Of a stretch of DNA of 22,030 bases, positions 6,580 to 13,667 are shown one piece after another; positions within the stretch are counted from its first letter, which is position 1, and the number at the start of each line of letters is the position of its first letter. The position numbers and the translations under genes are program-made. This DNA comes from Cytophagales bacterium (lineage in GTDB: Bacteria > Bacteroidota > Bacteroidia > Cytophagales > Spirosomataceae): contig JABMMK010000192.1 of assembly GCA_013205605.1 (NCBI GenBank), positions 1-22,030 on the forward strand, written 5' to 3'. The notes beneath the pieces are model-generated. The model was not told the DNA's origin. It did no database searches and worked only from the letters and a program-made list of their open reading frames with translations.

Positions 6580-6631
6580 AAAGAATTGACTATTTTCGGG
6601 CTATGAATCGGGAGTTAGTCAATTTTTTTTT
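6580..6631 (+). terminator. Terminator-like hairpin enclosing the xerC start codon
   Basis: AAAGAATTGACTA (6580-6592) can pair with TAGTCAATTTTTT (6616-6628), a 13-bp stem with one G-U pair. The 23-base loop contains the xerC ATG at 6603. The right arm runs into nine Ts (6623-6631). The stem is AU-rich and the loop is large, so it would be weak; it could partly end rpsU transcripts or mask the xerC start. Confidence 0.4.
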
Positions 6632-7472
6632 GGTACATCTCAAAGTAGAAAGAAGACTAAGTATTCATACGGTCACGGCGTATGAAAATGACCTCAAGCA
6701 ATTTCTTGCGTTTATCGGATTAGAGGTCGACATAACAGAAATCAAATCGGATTTAATCAGAAGCTGGCTGATACAATTATCAGATGATACTATTCAAAAC
6801 CGCAGCATCAATCGTAAACTGGCAACTTTAAGGACTTTTTTTAAATTTCTATTACGTCGGGGGGATCGTACAGACAACCCCATGACCACCCTTAAAATGA
6901 TTAAAACGAAGAAAAAATTACCCCAATTTCTTCGAGAATCCGAAATAGAACCCTTGTTTAATACCCCCATTGATATAAACTCGTTTGAAGATTTACGAGA
7001 TCAATTAATCCTATACTTATTATATGGGACTGGAATTCGTTTGGCAGAATTAATCTCTTTAAAACGAGTGCAGGTTAATTTACAATCAGGAACCATTCGG
7101 GTCATTGGAAAAAGAAATAAAGAACGAATAATTCCTATCCCTAAACTGATAGAGGTCCTCATCACAAATTACTTAATCGCTTGCCCGTATACCCATGAAA
7201 ATTTATTGCTAACTGACAAAGGAGAAATACTATATCCCGTTTTTGTTCAGAGATTAGTCAAAAAACAATTGAGTCGCATTAGCACCTTAGAGAAACTATC
7301 ACCCCATATTTTACGCCATACCTATGCCACACATTTATTGAACCGTGGGGCTGATTTAAACGCCATTAAAGAGTTATTGGGGCATGCTAATTTAGCGGCA
7401 ACCCAAGTGTACACCCATAATTCAATGGAGAAAATCAAGGAAATTTATTCACAAGCACACCCTAAAGCTTAA
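6603..7472 (+). CDS. xerC: Site-specific tyrosine recombinase, XerC/XerD type
   Basis: This 289-residue protein has an N-terminal SAM-like core-binding domain (about 1-90) and a C-terminal catalytic domain. The full active-site set is visible: R146 (GTGIRLAEL), K170 (VIGKRNKE), H235 and R238 (HILRHTYATHLL), H261 (LGHANL) and the nucleophile Y270 (QVYTH). Such enzymes resolve chromosome dimers at dif with a partner recombinase; whether this is XerC or XerD cannot be decided from this sequence alone. The length is typical of the housekeeping enzymes. The first codons include TTT TTT TTG in a run of nine Ts. It is cotranscribed with rpsU, and its TAA overlaps the thrB stop from the other strand by four bases. 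Confidence 0.93.
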   Translation: MNRELVNFFLVHLKVERRLSIHTVTAYENDLKQFLAFIGLEVDITEIKSDLIRSWLIQLSDDTIQNRSINRKLATLRTFFKFLLRRGDRTDNPMTTLKMIKTKKKLPQFLRESEIEPLFNTPIDINSFEDLRDQLILYLLYGTGIRLAELISLKRVQVNLQSGTIRVIGKRNKERIIPIPKLIEVLITNYLIACPYTHENLLLTDKGEILYPVFVQRLVKKQLSRISTLEKLSPHILRHTYATHLLNRGADLNAIKELLGHANLAATQVYTHNSMEKIKEIYSQAHPKA

Positions 7473-8404
7473 TTAGGAAGAATCACAGGACCCGCTTGAT
7501 TGATTTGAGATACGTAGGTTTCAGAACCAATTCCTACATTTGCAAATTCAGCCGCCATGCTTTTAGCTACTTTTTGGGCAACTTCCTCCCCTTTTGAAAG
7601 CGCAAATAAAGAAGGACCAGAACCTGAAATTGAGCAACCTAAAGCTCCTGACTGCAATGCTGCCAATTTCACTTCTTTAAAAGCGGGAATTAAAATAGCA
7701 CGAGAGGGTTCAATGATTACATCCACTAAAGAACGACCAATTAATTCATAATCGGGCAATAATAAACCAGCGACTAAGCCTGCAACATTACCCATCTGAG
7801 TAATGGCGGTCGACAAGTATATTTCTTTGTTCAAAATACCTCTTGCGTCTTTTGTATTTACCTCAATCTGCGGATGAACAATGCTCGCATATAAATCGTT
7901 TGGGGTGGGTATCTGAATAATATCCAAGGGTTCATAACTTCGAATAATGACAAAGCCACCCAATAAACTAGGCCCCACATTATCTGCATGAGCTGATCCA
8001 CAGGCTACGCGTTCTCCCTCCATCGCAAAAGGAAGCAAATCTTTTTGTGCCAAAGGGCGCCCCATTAACTCGTTCGCGGCAAATACACCAGCCACTGCAG
8101 ATGCTGCAGAAGAGCCTAAACCAGAGCCTAAGGGCATATCTTTGTGCAAAGACAGTGAAAAACCTTGGTCCGATTTGCCTATAAATTCAAGAAACTTTTG
8201 AATGGCAATGCCTGCCGTATTTTTTGAAACATCTTTCGGCAAACGACCTTCATCTCCCGTAATTTCAATGATTTCAATTCCAGGGGAATCCTTTTTAACC
8301 AAAACTACTTCGTCACCAGGATGGTTGACAGCAAAACCAAAAATATCAAATCCACAAGCCACATTGGCCACAGTAGCAGGAGCATAAACACGTATTTTTT
8401 CCAT
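7469..8404 (-). CDS. thrB: Homoserine kinase
   Basis: This 311-residue GHMP-family kinase phosphorylates L-homoserine to O-phospho-L-homoserine in threonine synthesis. The ATP loop, PLGSGLGSSAASAVAG, spans about residues 91-106. The N-terminal APATVANVACGFDIFG (8-23) is the typical substrate-side motif. SGSGPSLFAL near residue 260 is the third GHMP motif. Only two bases separate its ATG from the thrA stop, so the two are translationally linked. The usual third gene, thrC, does not follow; xerC converges here instead. Confidence 0.96.
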   Translation of the reverse strand: MEKIRVYAPATVANVACGFDIFGFAVNHPGDEVVLVKKDSPGIEIIEITGDEGRLPKDVSKNTAGIAIQKFLEFIGKSDQGFSLSLHKDMPLGSGLGSSAASAVAGVFAANELMGRPLAQKDLLPFAMEGERVACGSAHADNVGPSLLGGFVIIRSYEPLDIIQIPTPNDLYASIVHPQIEVNTKDARGILNKEIYLSTAITQMGNVAGLVAGLLLPDYELIGRSLVDVIIEPSRAILIPAFKEVKLAALQSGALGCSISGSGPSLFALSKGEEVAQKVAKSMAAEFANVGIGSETYVSQINQAGPVILPN

Positions 8405-8406
8405 AT

Positions 8407-10869
8407 TTATCCTAAATAACTACCTATTGAAACGATGTCGGCAAATACGCCTGAAGCCGTAACTTCTGCACCAGCTCCTGGCCCTTTAATGACCAAAGGC
8501 CTTTCATGATATCTTTTTGTGGTAAAAGCAATCACATTATCTGCTCCATCCATTTGATAAAAAGGATGCGAAGAATCTACTTCCTTTAGTCCAATCGTAA
8601 TTTTTTGATCCTCTAACGTCGCTATATACCTCAAAACACGGCCATTCGCATGTGCTTGATTAACCAAATTCTCAAAGTATGCATTCTGATTTTTCAACTC
8701 GTCAAAAAATGCGTCGACCGTAGGCGCCGTTTCGCACGAACTAGGAATAATAGGCGAAATGGTAATATCTGAAAACTCCAATTTCAAACCAATTTCCCTA
8801 CTTAAAATCAATATTTTTCTAGCCACATCCATCCCACTTAAATCTTCCCGTGGATCTGGTTCCGTATATCCCTTTTCCTTTGCTTCCAATAAAACATCCG
8901 CAAAGGATTTACCAGGAACAAAGGAATTAAATAAATAAGATAAGGTTCCTGATAAAATACCTTCTATTTTTTCAAATCGATCACCCGATGAGATTAATCC
9001 CTGTAAAGTATTAATGACTGGTAGGCCAGCGCCCACATTCGTTTCGTATAAAAACTTCACTCCCTTAGCTAAAGCTGTTTGATGCAATTCGGCATAAAGT
9101 GCATAAGGACCCGAATTAGCTACTTTATTTGGTGTTACGACGGATACATTCGCATGAAATAAACCCAAATAAAATTGATAAATATCTTTACTCGCCGTAC
9201 AATCTGCAAAGATTGAATTAGGCAAATTCAATTGCTTTAAATCAGCGACAAAGGAAGTTAAATTATTTTCAGAACCCTTTGAATCTAATATTCCAATCGC
9301 CTTTTTAAGGTCAATCCCGGTTTCATTAATATATTGCTTTCGGCTGTTGGCTAAGCCGACCAACTTAATTTTTAACCCTTTATACTTGGCCAAATATCGC
9401 TCTTGGCCGATCAATTGGCCCAATAATGTCTTGCCAATCAAACCTGTTCCCACTAAAAAAAGATGCAAGGTTTTTAGTTGGGAAAAGAAGAAAGTCTCAT
9501 GAATCACATTCAATGCCTTAGACAAATCCTTTTGCTCAATCACCACAGAAATATTCAATTCAGAAGATCCCTGTGCCGTCGCTACGATATTAATTCCATT
9601 CTTGCCTAAAACGGAGAACAATTTACCACTCACACCTGTGTGCTTTCTCATTCCCTCTCCTACCACAGCGATCACAGAAAGATCATTTTGTATATCAATT
9701 CCCTCGATATCACCTGACTCAATCTCAGCAGAAAACTCTCGGTGCAATATCGCTTTCACCTTTTCTGAAACCTGAGGCTCGATGGCAAAACAAATAGAAT
9801 GCTCCGATGAGGCTTGAGAAATCAAAATCACCGAAATTTTTTCCCGAGCTAACACCGTAAATAATTTAGCTGATACTCCAGCCACACCAATCATCCCAGA
9901 ACCCTGTAAATTAACGAGCGACAAATGATCAATGGAACTTATGCCCGTGATAATGTAAGGACTTAAGGTAGACTCTTTGCTAATGACAGTACCTTTAAAT
10001 ATAGCATTAAATGTGTTTAATACTCGGATAGGTATGTTTTTAGCAAAGGCAGGTTGTAAAGAAGGAGGATAAATTACCTTGGCACCAAAATGAGTTAATT
10101 CCATGGCTTCTGCATACGAAATAGAGGGGATCGTGAAAGCCGCAGATACCTTGCGAGGATCCGAGGTCATCATTCCGTCTACATCGGTCCATATTTCAAT
10201 CTCCTTGACATCTAAAGCAGCGCCAAAAACAGAAGCTGTATAATCGGAACCTCCCCGACCTAAAGTCGTGGTATCTCCATTGTTATCAGAACCAATAAAA
10301 CCTGTGATTAAACAGATTTTATCCGCATGATCCTTGAAATAAGATTGAATTAACGGATTTGTTTCTGAAAATAATACCTCGGATTTACCGAAATTCCGAT
10401 TGGTTTTGACTAAAATTCTAGCGTCCAGATATTCAACGGGCAGACCTTTTTGCTGCAAAACCGAAAAAATCAATTGGGTCGATAAACGTTCCCCAAAACT
10501 CACTAACAAATCAGAGGTCTTAGGTGAAATCTCTTTAATTAAACTTATTCCCTTTAAAACATCGCGCAATTCATTGATTAAAGTACGGATTTGGGCAATC
10601 ACTTGGGACTGACCTGTAACTGGAATAAAGTGCTTGATAATCTCAAAATGCCGATTTTCAATATCTTCAATAATGGAATTATCGGTGTTTTTTCTCTTAG
10701 AAGCTAGGTTTCCTGCTTCTAATAATTGGTTTGTCACACCGCTCATCGCGGAGAAAACCACTGCAAATTTAGTTTGAGCCTTAAAATTCGATTCGATGAT
10801 CGAAATAACAGATTGAATGCTGACTACACTACCACAACTCGTACCCCCAAATTTTAATATCTTTTCCAT
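8407..10869 (-). CDS. thrA: Bifunctional aspartokinase / homoserine dehydrogenase
   Basis: From the ATG at 10869 the product is 820 residues, the same length as Escherichia coli ThrA. Domains in order are as follows. Aspartokinase covers about 1-290, with KFGGTS at 6-11 and TTLGRGGSDYTA near 201-212. The regulatory ACT repeats lie at about 310-460 (SGMIGVAGVSAKLF and KHTGVSGKLFSVLGKNGINI). NAD(P)-dependent homoserine dehydrogenase covers about 468-820, with VGTGLIG at 473-479 and GILSGTLSYLFN. It catalyses the first and third steps from aspartate towards threonine and methionine, and the ACT part is where threonine feedback normally acts. The frame stays open upstream to an ATG at 10932, but those 21 residues are unlike the family and overlap the -7 box at 10922-10929, so the shorter start is chosen. 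Confidence 0.96.
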   Translation of the reverse strand: MEKILKFGGTSCGSVVSIQSVISIIESNFKAQTKFAVVFSAMSGVTNQLLEAGNLASKRKNTDNSIIEDIENRHFEIIKHFIPVTGQSQVIAQIRTLINELRDVLKGISLIKEISPKTSDLLVSFGERLSTQLIFSVLQQKGLPVEYLDARILVKTNRNFGKSEVLFSETNPLIQSYFKDHADKICLITGFIGSDNNGDTTTLGRGGSDYTASVFGAALDVKEIEIWTDVDGMMTSDPRKVSAAFTIPSISYAEAMELTHFGAKVIYPPSLQPAFAKNIPIRVLNTFNAIFKGTVISKESTLSPYIITGISSIDHLSLVNLQGSGMIGVAGVSAKLFTVLAREKISVILISQASSEHSICFAIEPQVSEKVKAILHREFSAEIESGDIEGIDIQNDLSVIAVVGEGMRKHTGVSGKLFSVLGKNGINIVATAQGSSELNISVVIEQKDLSKALNVIHETFFFSQLKTLHLFLVGTGLIGKTLLGQLIGQERYLAKYKGLKIKLVGLANSRKQYINETGIDLKKAIGILDSKGSENNLTSFVADLKQLNLPNSIFADCTASKDIYQFYLGLFHANVSVVTPNKVANSGPYALYAELHQTALAKGVKFLYETNVGAGLPVINTLQGLISSGDRFEKIEGILSGTLSYLFNSFVPGKSFADVLLEAKEKGYTEPDPREDLSGMDVARKILILSREIGLKLEFSDITISPIIPSSCETAPTVDAFFDELKNQNAYFENLVNQAHANGRVLRYIATLEDQKITIGLKEVDSSHPFYQMDGADNVIAFTTKRYHERPLVIKGPGAGAEVTASGVFADIVSIGSYLG

Positions 10870-10921
10870 TAAATACAAAAACAAAATGACTCTTATCTCT
10901 ACAAACAGACAAGAAAGTGAG

Positions 10922-10929
10922 CAAATATA
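10922..10929 (-). promoter_or_regulatory. -7 promoter box for thrA-thrB
   Basis: The minus strand reads TATATTTG, an exact TAnnTTTG match, ahead of a leader of about 45 bases before the thrA ATG at 10869. No -33 TTG is seen at the normal spacing. I saw no threonine- and isoleucine-rich leader peptide and no attenuator hairpin in the leader. Confidence 0.5.
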
Positions 10930-10934
10930 CAATA

Positions 10935-11447
10935 TTAGGCTGTATTTTTGCCTATCACTTGATGACCTTTATGCTTTCTTTGGGTACTTTTCTTGAAATT
11001 ATCCGAAAGCACGGAAATATTTCCATCCACTTCAAACATCGCTAGATTAACTAATTCAACACTTTCAACGCCATGTTCACGAACCACAGCCTTGAGTTGG
11101 TCTATCGATATTTGCGCTTTTTTCAAGCCATCCAATTTAACTTCTCCTTGATATATCAACATAATGGGCTCACCTTCGATGGCTTTGGAAAATCCTTTGC
11201 TCACCAAGGATATCTTTTTAAACACATAATTCATCAAGAAAAGTGAAAATGCCGCCACTAATCCACCCTCCAGTGACGAGTCAGCCCCCACCATGGCATT
11301 TTGAACTGAATTAGAAATCAATAGAATGAAAACTAAATCAATAATGGATAATTGGGCAAACTCTTTCTTTCCAAAAACACGAATAGCCGCTACGATAAAC
11401 ACGTAAACGGCTATTGATTTAAGGGCTATACTCAGGTAGCCTTCCAT
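10935..11447 (-). CDS. DUF421 (YetF-like) membrane protein
   Basis: This 170-residue protein has about three membrane segments in its first half (roughly residues 5-23, 34-52 and 59-77). A soluble C-terminal part follows, with the family pattern GEPIMLIYQGEVKLDGLKKAQIS and a later VELVNLAMFEVDGNISVL. RVFGKKEFAQLSIIDLVFILLIS is the typical YetF/DUF421 signature. The biochemical role of the family is unsettled. Its ATG lies four bases beyond the exbD stop, so it is the last gene of an exbB-exbD-DUF421 operon. thrA follows, but from its own promoter. Confidence 0.85.
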   Translation of the reverse strand: MEGYLSIALKSIAVYVFIVAAIRVFGKKEFAQLSIIDLVFILLISNSVQNAMVGADSSLEGGLVAAFSLFLMNYVFKKISLVSKGFSKAIEGEPIMLIYQGEVKLDGLKKAQISIDQLKAVVREHGVESVELVNLAMFEVDGNISVLSDNFKKSTQRKHKGHQVIGKNTA

Positions 11448-11451
11448 ATAT

Positions 11452-11862
11452 TTATTTTTTCTTCTCCGCGGCCATCACCATAGAAAGGTTGTTTTTGGCA
11501 GCTAAATCATACACATCAGTCAAATCCTGTACTGTGCGCGTTTTATCTATCGATATAATCAAAGAGGTAGCTTTCTTCGTTTGTAAAATAACTTTTAAAG
11601 CCGAATCCACTTGTTCTATTGCAATACCATTCGCATTTCCATCCAAATAAAATGAATTGCTGGCATCCACTGACAATCGAATCGACTCCACTACAGGTGG
11701 AGTAACCTTTGTTGAATCAGCCTTTGGAAGCAATAAACGAATAGCATCCGGAGAAGCTAGGGTCGATATCATTAAAAAAAACATCAGTAAGAAAAACAAA
11801 ATATCTGCTAATGCACCAGTCTCCACCTCGGATGCTTCTCTTTCGCGCTTTCTAAAATTCAT
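11452..11862 (-). CDS. exbD: ExbD/TolR-family biopolymer transport protein
   Basis: From the ATG at 11862 the protein is 136 residues: a short basic cytoplasmic start (MNFRKREREASEVETGALAD), one membrane helix (about 19-38), then a periplasmic domain ending in LAAKNNLSMVMAAEKK. The proton-carrying aspartate is D20 at the head of the helix (ALADILFFLLMFFLM). With ExbB it forms the proton-driven motor that energises TonB-dependent transport. A frame extension to 11901 adds 13 residues that overlap exbB and do not resemble the family, so it is rejected. The chosen start lies four bases beyond the exbB stop. Confidence 0.93.
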   Translation of the reverse strand: MNFRKREREASEVETGALADILFFLLMFFLMISTLASPDAIRLLLPKADSTKVTPPVVESIRLSVDASNSFYLDGNANGIAIEQVDSALKVILQTKKATSLIISIDKTRTVQDLTDVYDLAAKNNLSMVMAAEKKK

Positions 11863-11866
11863 ACAA

Positions 11867-12538
11867 TTATTTTTTGTTAGCTGGCTTGTGCAATAAATCA
11901 ATGAAATCCATCGCTACAATTTCCATCTTATTAATACTGCGATCAATCATGGTCATTAATAAGGTATACAATACATAGGCAATGATACCCACAATTAAAC
12001 CTGAAGCAGAAGTAACCATTTTCTCATAAATACCTGAAGCGATCGTCGAGATCTCAATTTTATTTGAAGTAGAAATATTATGAAACGTACGAATCATACC
12101 CGTAACCGTTCCCAAGAATCCAAACATCGGCGCAATACGAGCAATCGAACTCAAAATACCTAAGTTCTTTTCCATGTTGTAGATTTCCAACTTAGCCTTG
12201 TTCTCAATCGCACTTTCAATTTCACGGATGGGAGAACCTAAACGACCCAATCCACGCTCTAGCATATTGGCAATTGGGAATTTAGAATTCTTGCAATAGG
12301 TGATAGCCGCTTGAATATTGCCGGCCAATAAAAGTTCATTGATATTATGAAGAAAGTTCTCGTCTATTTTAGTCGTCTTTCTGATATACAAATACCTCTC
12401 AATAAATAAAAAGATAGCAACACTGAACAAGAACAAGATTGGATACATCACATACCCTCCTTTTTCCAATAAACTTAAAATGGTGAATTCTTCTTGAGCG
12501 GTTGCTTGTAACAGAATTAAATTAAGTATCGATGACAT
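11867..12538 (-). CDS. exbB: ExbB/TolQ/MotA-family proton channel
   Basis: This 223-residue inner-membrane protein has three hydrophobic segments: about 28-48 (YVMYPILFLFSVAIFLFIE), 130-150 and 175-198. The family core is clear at RIAPMFGFLGTVTGMIRTF (134-152) and MVTSASGLIVGIIAY (174-188), with the conserved threonine at about T146. The cytoplasmic loop between segments one and two is of normal size. A short hydrophobic N-terminus (MSSILNLILLQATAQ) is common in Bacteroidota ExbB. It pairs with the exbD gene four bases downstream. The gap of 91 bases to ppx holds only a poor -7 match (TAAATTTT, 12552-12559 on the minus strand), so it may be read from ppx or from a weak promoter. Confidence 0.93.
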   Translation of the reverse strand: MSSILNLILLQATAQEEFTILSLLEKGGYVMYPILFLFSVAIFLFIERYLYIRKTTKIDENFLHNINELLLAGNIQAAITYCKNSKFPIANMLERGLGRLGSPIREIESAIENKAKLEIYNMEKNLGILSSIARIAPMFGFLGTVTGMIRTFHNISTSNKIEISTIASGIYEKMVTSASGLIVGIIAYVLYTLLMTMIDRSINKMEIVAMDFIDLLHKPANKK

Positions 12539-12608
12539 AAATATTTGTTGAAAAATTTAATAACACTTTATAACCTTAAAGATTATCATTTTAATTGTTT
12601 TTTTCAAA

Positions 12609-12625
12609 AAAAAGCACATCTTTTT
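12609..12625 (-). terminator. Possible weak terminator after ppx
   Basis: On the minus strand AAAAAG, a five-base loop and CTTTTT run into further Ts just past the ppx stop codon. The stem has only one G-C pair, so it would be leaky at best. Confidence 0.25.
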
Positions 12626-12629
12626 AGCT

Positions 12630-13562
12630 TTATTTATTCTGAAGAAACCAATAGCCCTCTTTCAAACTATAAGAAGACACCCACATATTTTCAATACTTA
12701 ATTTCTCCAAAACTGTGGCTATCAAAACATTAGCATACGGTAATATACCCGCCCTAAAAGCTTTCATTCCCTTGATATTTTGTCGGCCTTCAAAATCAGT
12801 TTCTTGCACCCATTTCTTTTGTTGGTAAAATTGCGTTATAACCAATTCAGAAGCAGGAGGAATGACGCTACCCGGACTATCGGCATGAGCTAAATCCCAA
12901 ATGGTTTCAAAGGCTCCCGCGGCACCAATTAAAACGCTAGGCTTATGTTCCGCGCAGGCGGTAAACAAAGGTTTCATTTGTTCTAAAACATAGGTTTGCA
13001 GTTCGGCTAATTGAGATGAATGGAATTGTACATCTTGTTGGAATAAAGATAAGAGCCGCAAACCACCCAGCTCTAAACTAATTTTGAATAAAATTCTTGT
13101 TCCTTCAAATAAGATGAATTCCACGCTACCTCCCCCAATATCCATCACTAGGCTAATCGGATTCCATGGCTGTGGCAATGAATGATAAATTCCATGGTAA
13201 ATTAAATCCGCTTCTTCAATCCCAGAAATTACTTGAATTTTAATGCCTAATCGACGATCTACTTCTGCTAGAAATTGTTGCGTATTGGAAGCCCTTCGTA
13301 AAATACTCGTGCCTATGGCATGAATTTGGGTATTTTTGCAGCCTTTAGAAACAGCCACATCTTTAAATTCAGTTAAAGCCGCTAGCGCGCGATCCATTGC
13401 ATCATTTTGTAAAATTCCAGTTTCCATGGCACCTAGGCCCAACTGTACCGGTCGTTGTAATTGGGAAATTATTTGCAGGGGTTCAGAAATATTTCCAGGT
13501 GTGGCCACTAAAAGCTGAAAGGTATTTGTACCCAAATCGATGATTGCAGTTGGCTGTGGCAT
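12630..13562 (-). CDS. ppx: Ppx/GppA-family exopolyphosphatase
   Basis: This 310-residue protein of the ASKHA fold hydrolyses polyphosphate or the 5'-phosphate of pppGpp. The first phosphate loop is IDLGTNTFQLLVA (8-20), and the second is VMDIGGGSVEFILF (139-152). SGIEEADLIYHG (113-124) holds the expected catalytic glutamate (E116/E117). It has only the two core domains and lacks the C-terminal HD-like part of E. coli Ppx and GppA, as is normal for short Bacteroidota versions. The sequence does not separate polyphosphate from pppGpp activity. A TAAATTTG -7 box lies 17 bases upstream. Confidence 0.92.
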   Translation of the reverse strand: MPQPTAIIDLGTNTFQLLVATPGNISEPLQIISQLQRPVQLGLGAMETGILQNDAMDRALAALTEFKDVAVSKGCKNTQIHAIGTSILRRASNTQQFLAEVDRRLGIKIQVISGIEEADLIYHGIYHSLPQPWNPISLVMDIGGGSVEFILFEGTRILFKISLELGGLRLLSLFQQDVQFHSSQLAELQTYVLEQMKPLFTACAEHKPSVLIGAAGAFETIWDLAHADSPGSVIPPASELVITQFYQQKKWVQETDFEGRQNIKGMKAFRAGILPYANVLIATVLEKLSIENMWVSSYSLKEGYWFLQNK

Positions 13563-13568
13563 TAATTA

Positions 13569-13576
13569 TAATTTTG
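13569..13576 (+). promoter_or_regulatory. -7 promoter box for the TPR protein
   Basis: TAATTTTG matches TAnnTTTG and would give a leader of about 85 bases. TTG at 13550 leaves a 16-base spacer and TTG at 13544 leaves 22, both slightly off the norm. A nearer promoter cannot be excluded. Confidence 0.35.
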
Positions 13577-13579
13577 GAA

Positions 13580-13587
13580 CAAATTTA
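13580..13587 (-). promoter_or_regulatory. -7 promoter box for ppx
   Basis: The minus strand reads TAAATTTG, an exact consensus match, 17 bases upstream of the ppx ATG. It lies only three bases from the opposing plus-strand box, so polymerases at the two sites would collide. No -33 TTG is seen. Confidence 0.45.
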
Positions 13588-13667
13588 GGTTGAAATACTG
13601 TTTAAAATTTAAAAATAATTGTTTTAATTTAGTAAAAATTATCTCGTCTAACCTCCAATAATACTCT

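Noticed and set aside
10870..10921. Threonine attenuator or leader peptide before thrA
   Set aside because: The leader has no run of Thr/Ile codons in a short frame and no paired hairpins with a T-run.
10870..10932. Longer thrA start adding 21 hydrophobic residues
   Set aside because: The extension is unlike the family, overlaps the -7 box, and the shorter form begins exactly at the conserved MEKILKFGGTS and has the standard 820-residue length.
11863..11901. Longer exbD start that overlaps exbB
   Set aside because: ExbD proteins begin with a short basic stretch just before the membrane helix, which fits the ATG at 11862.
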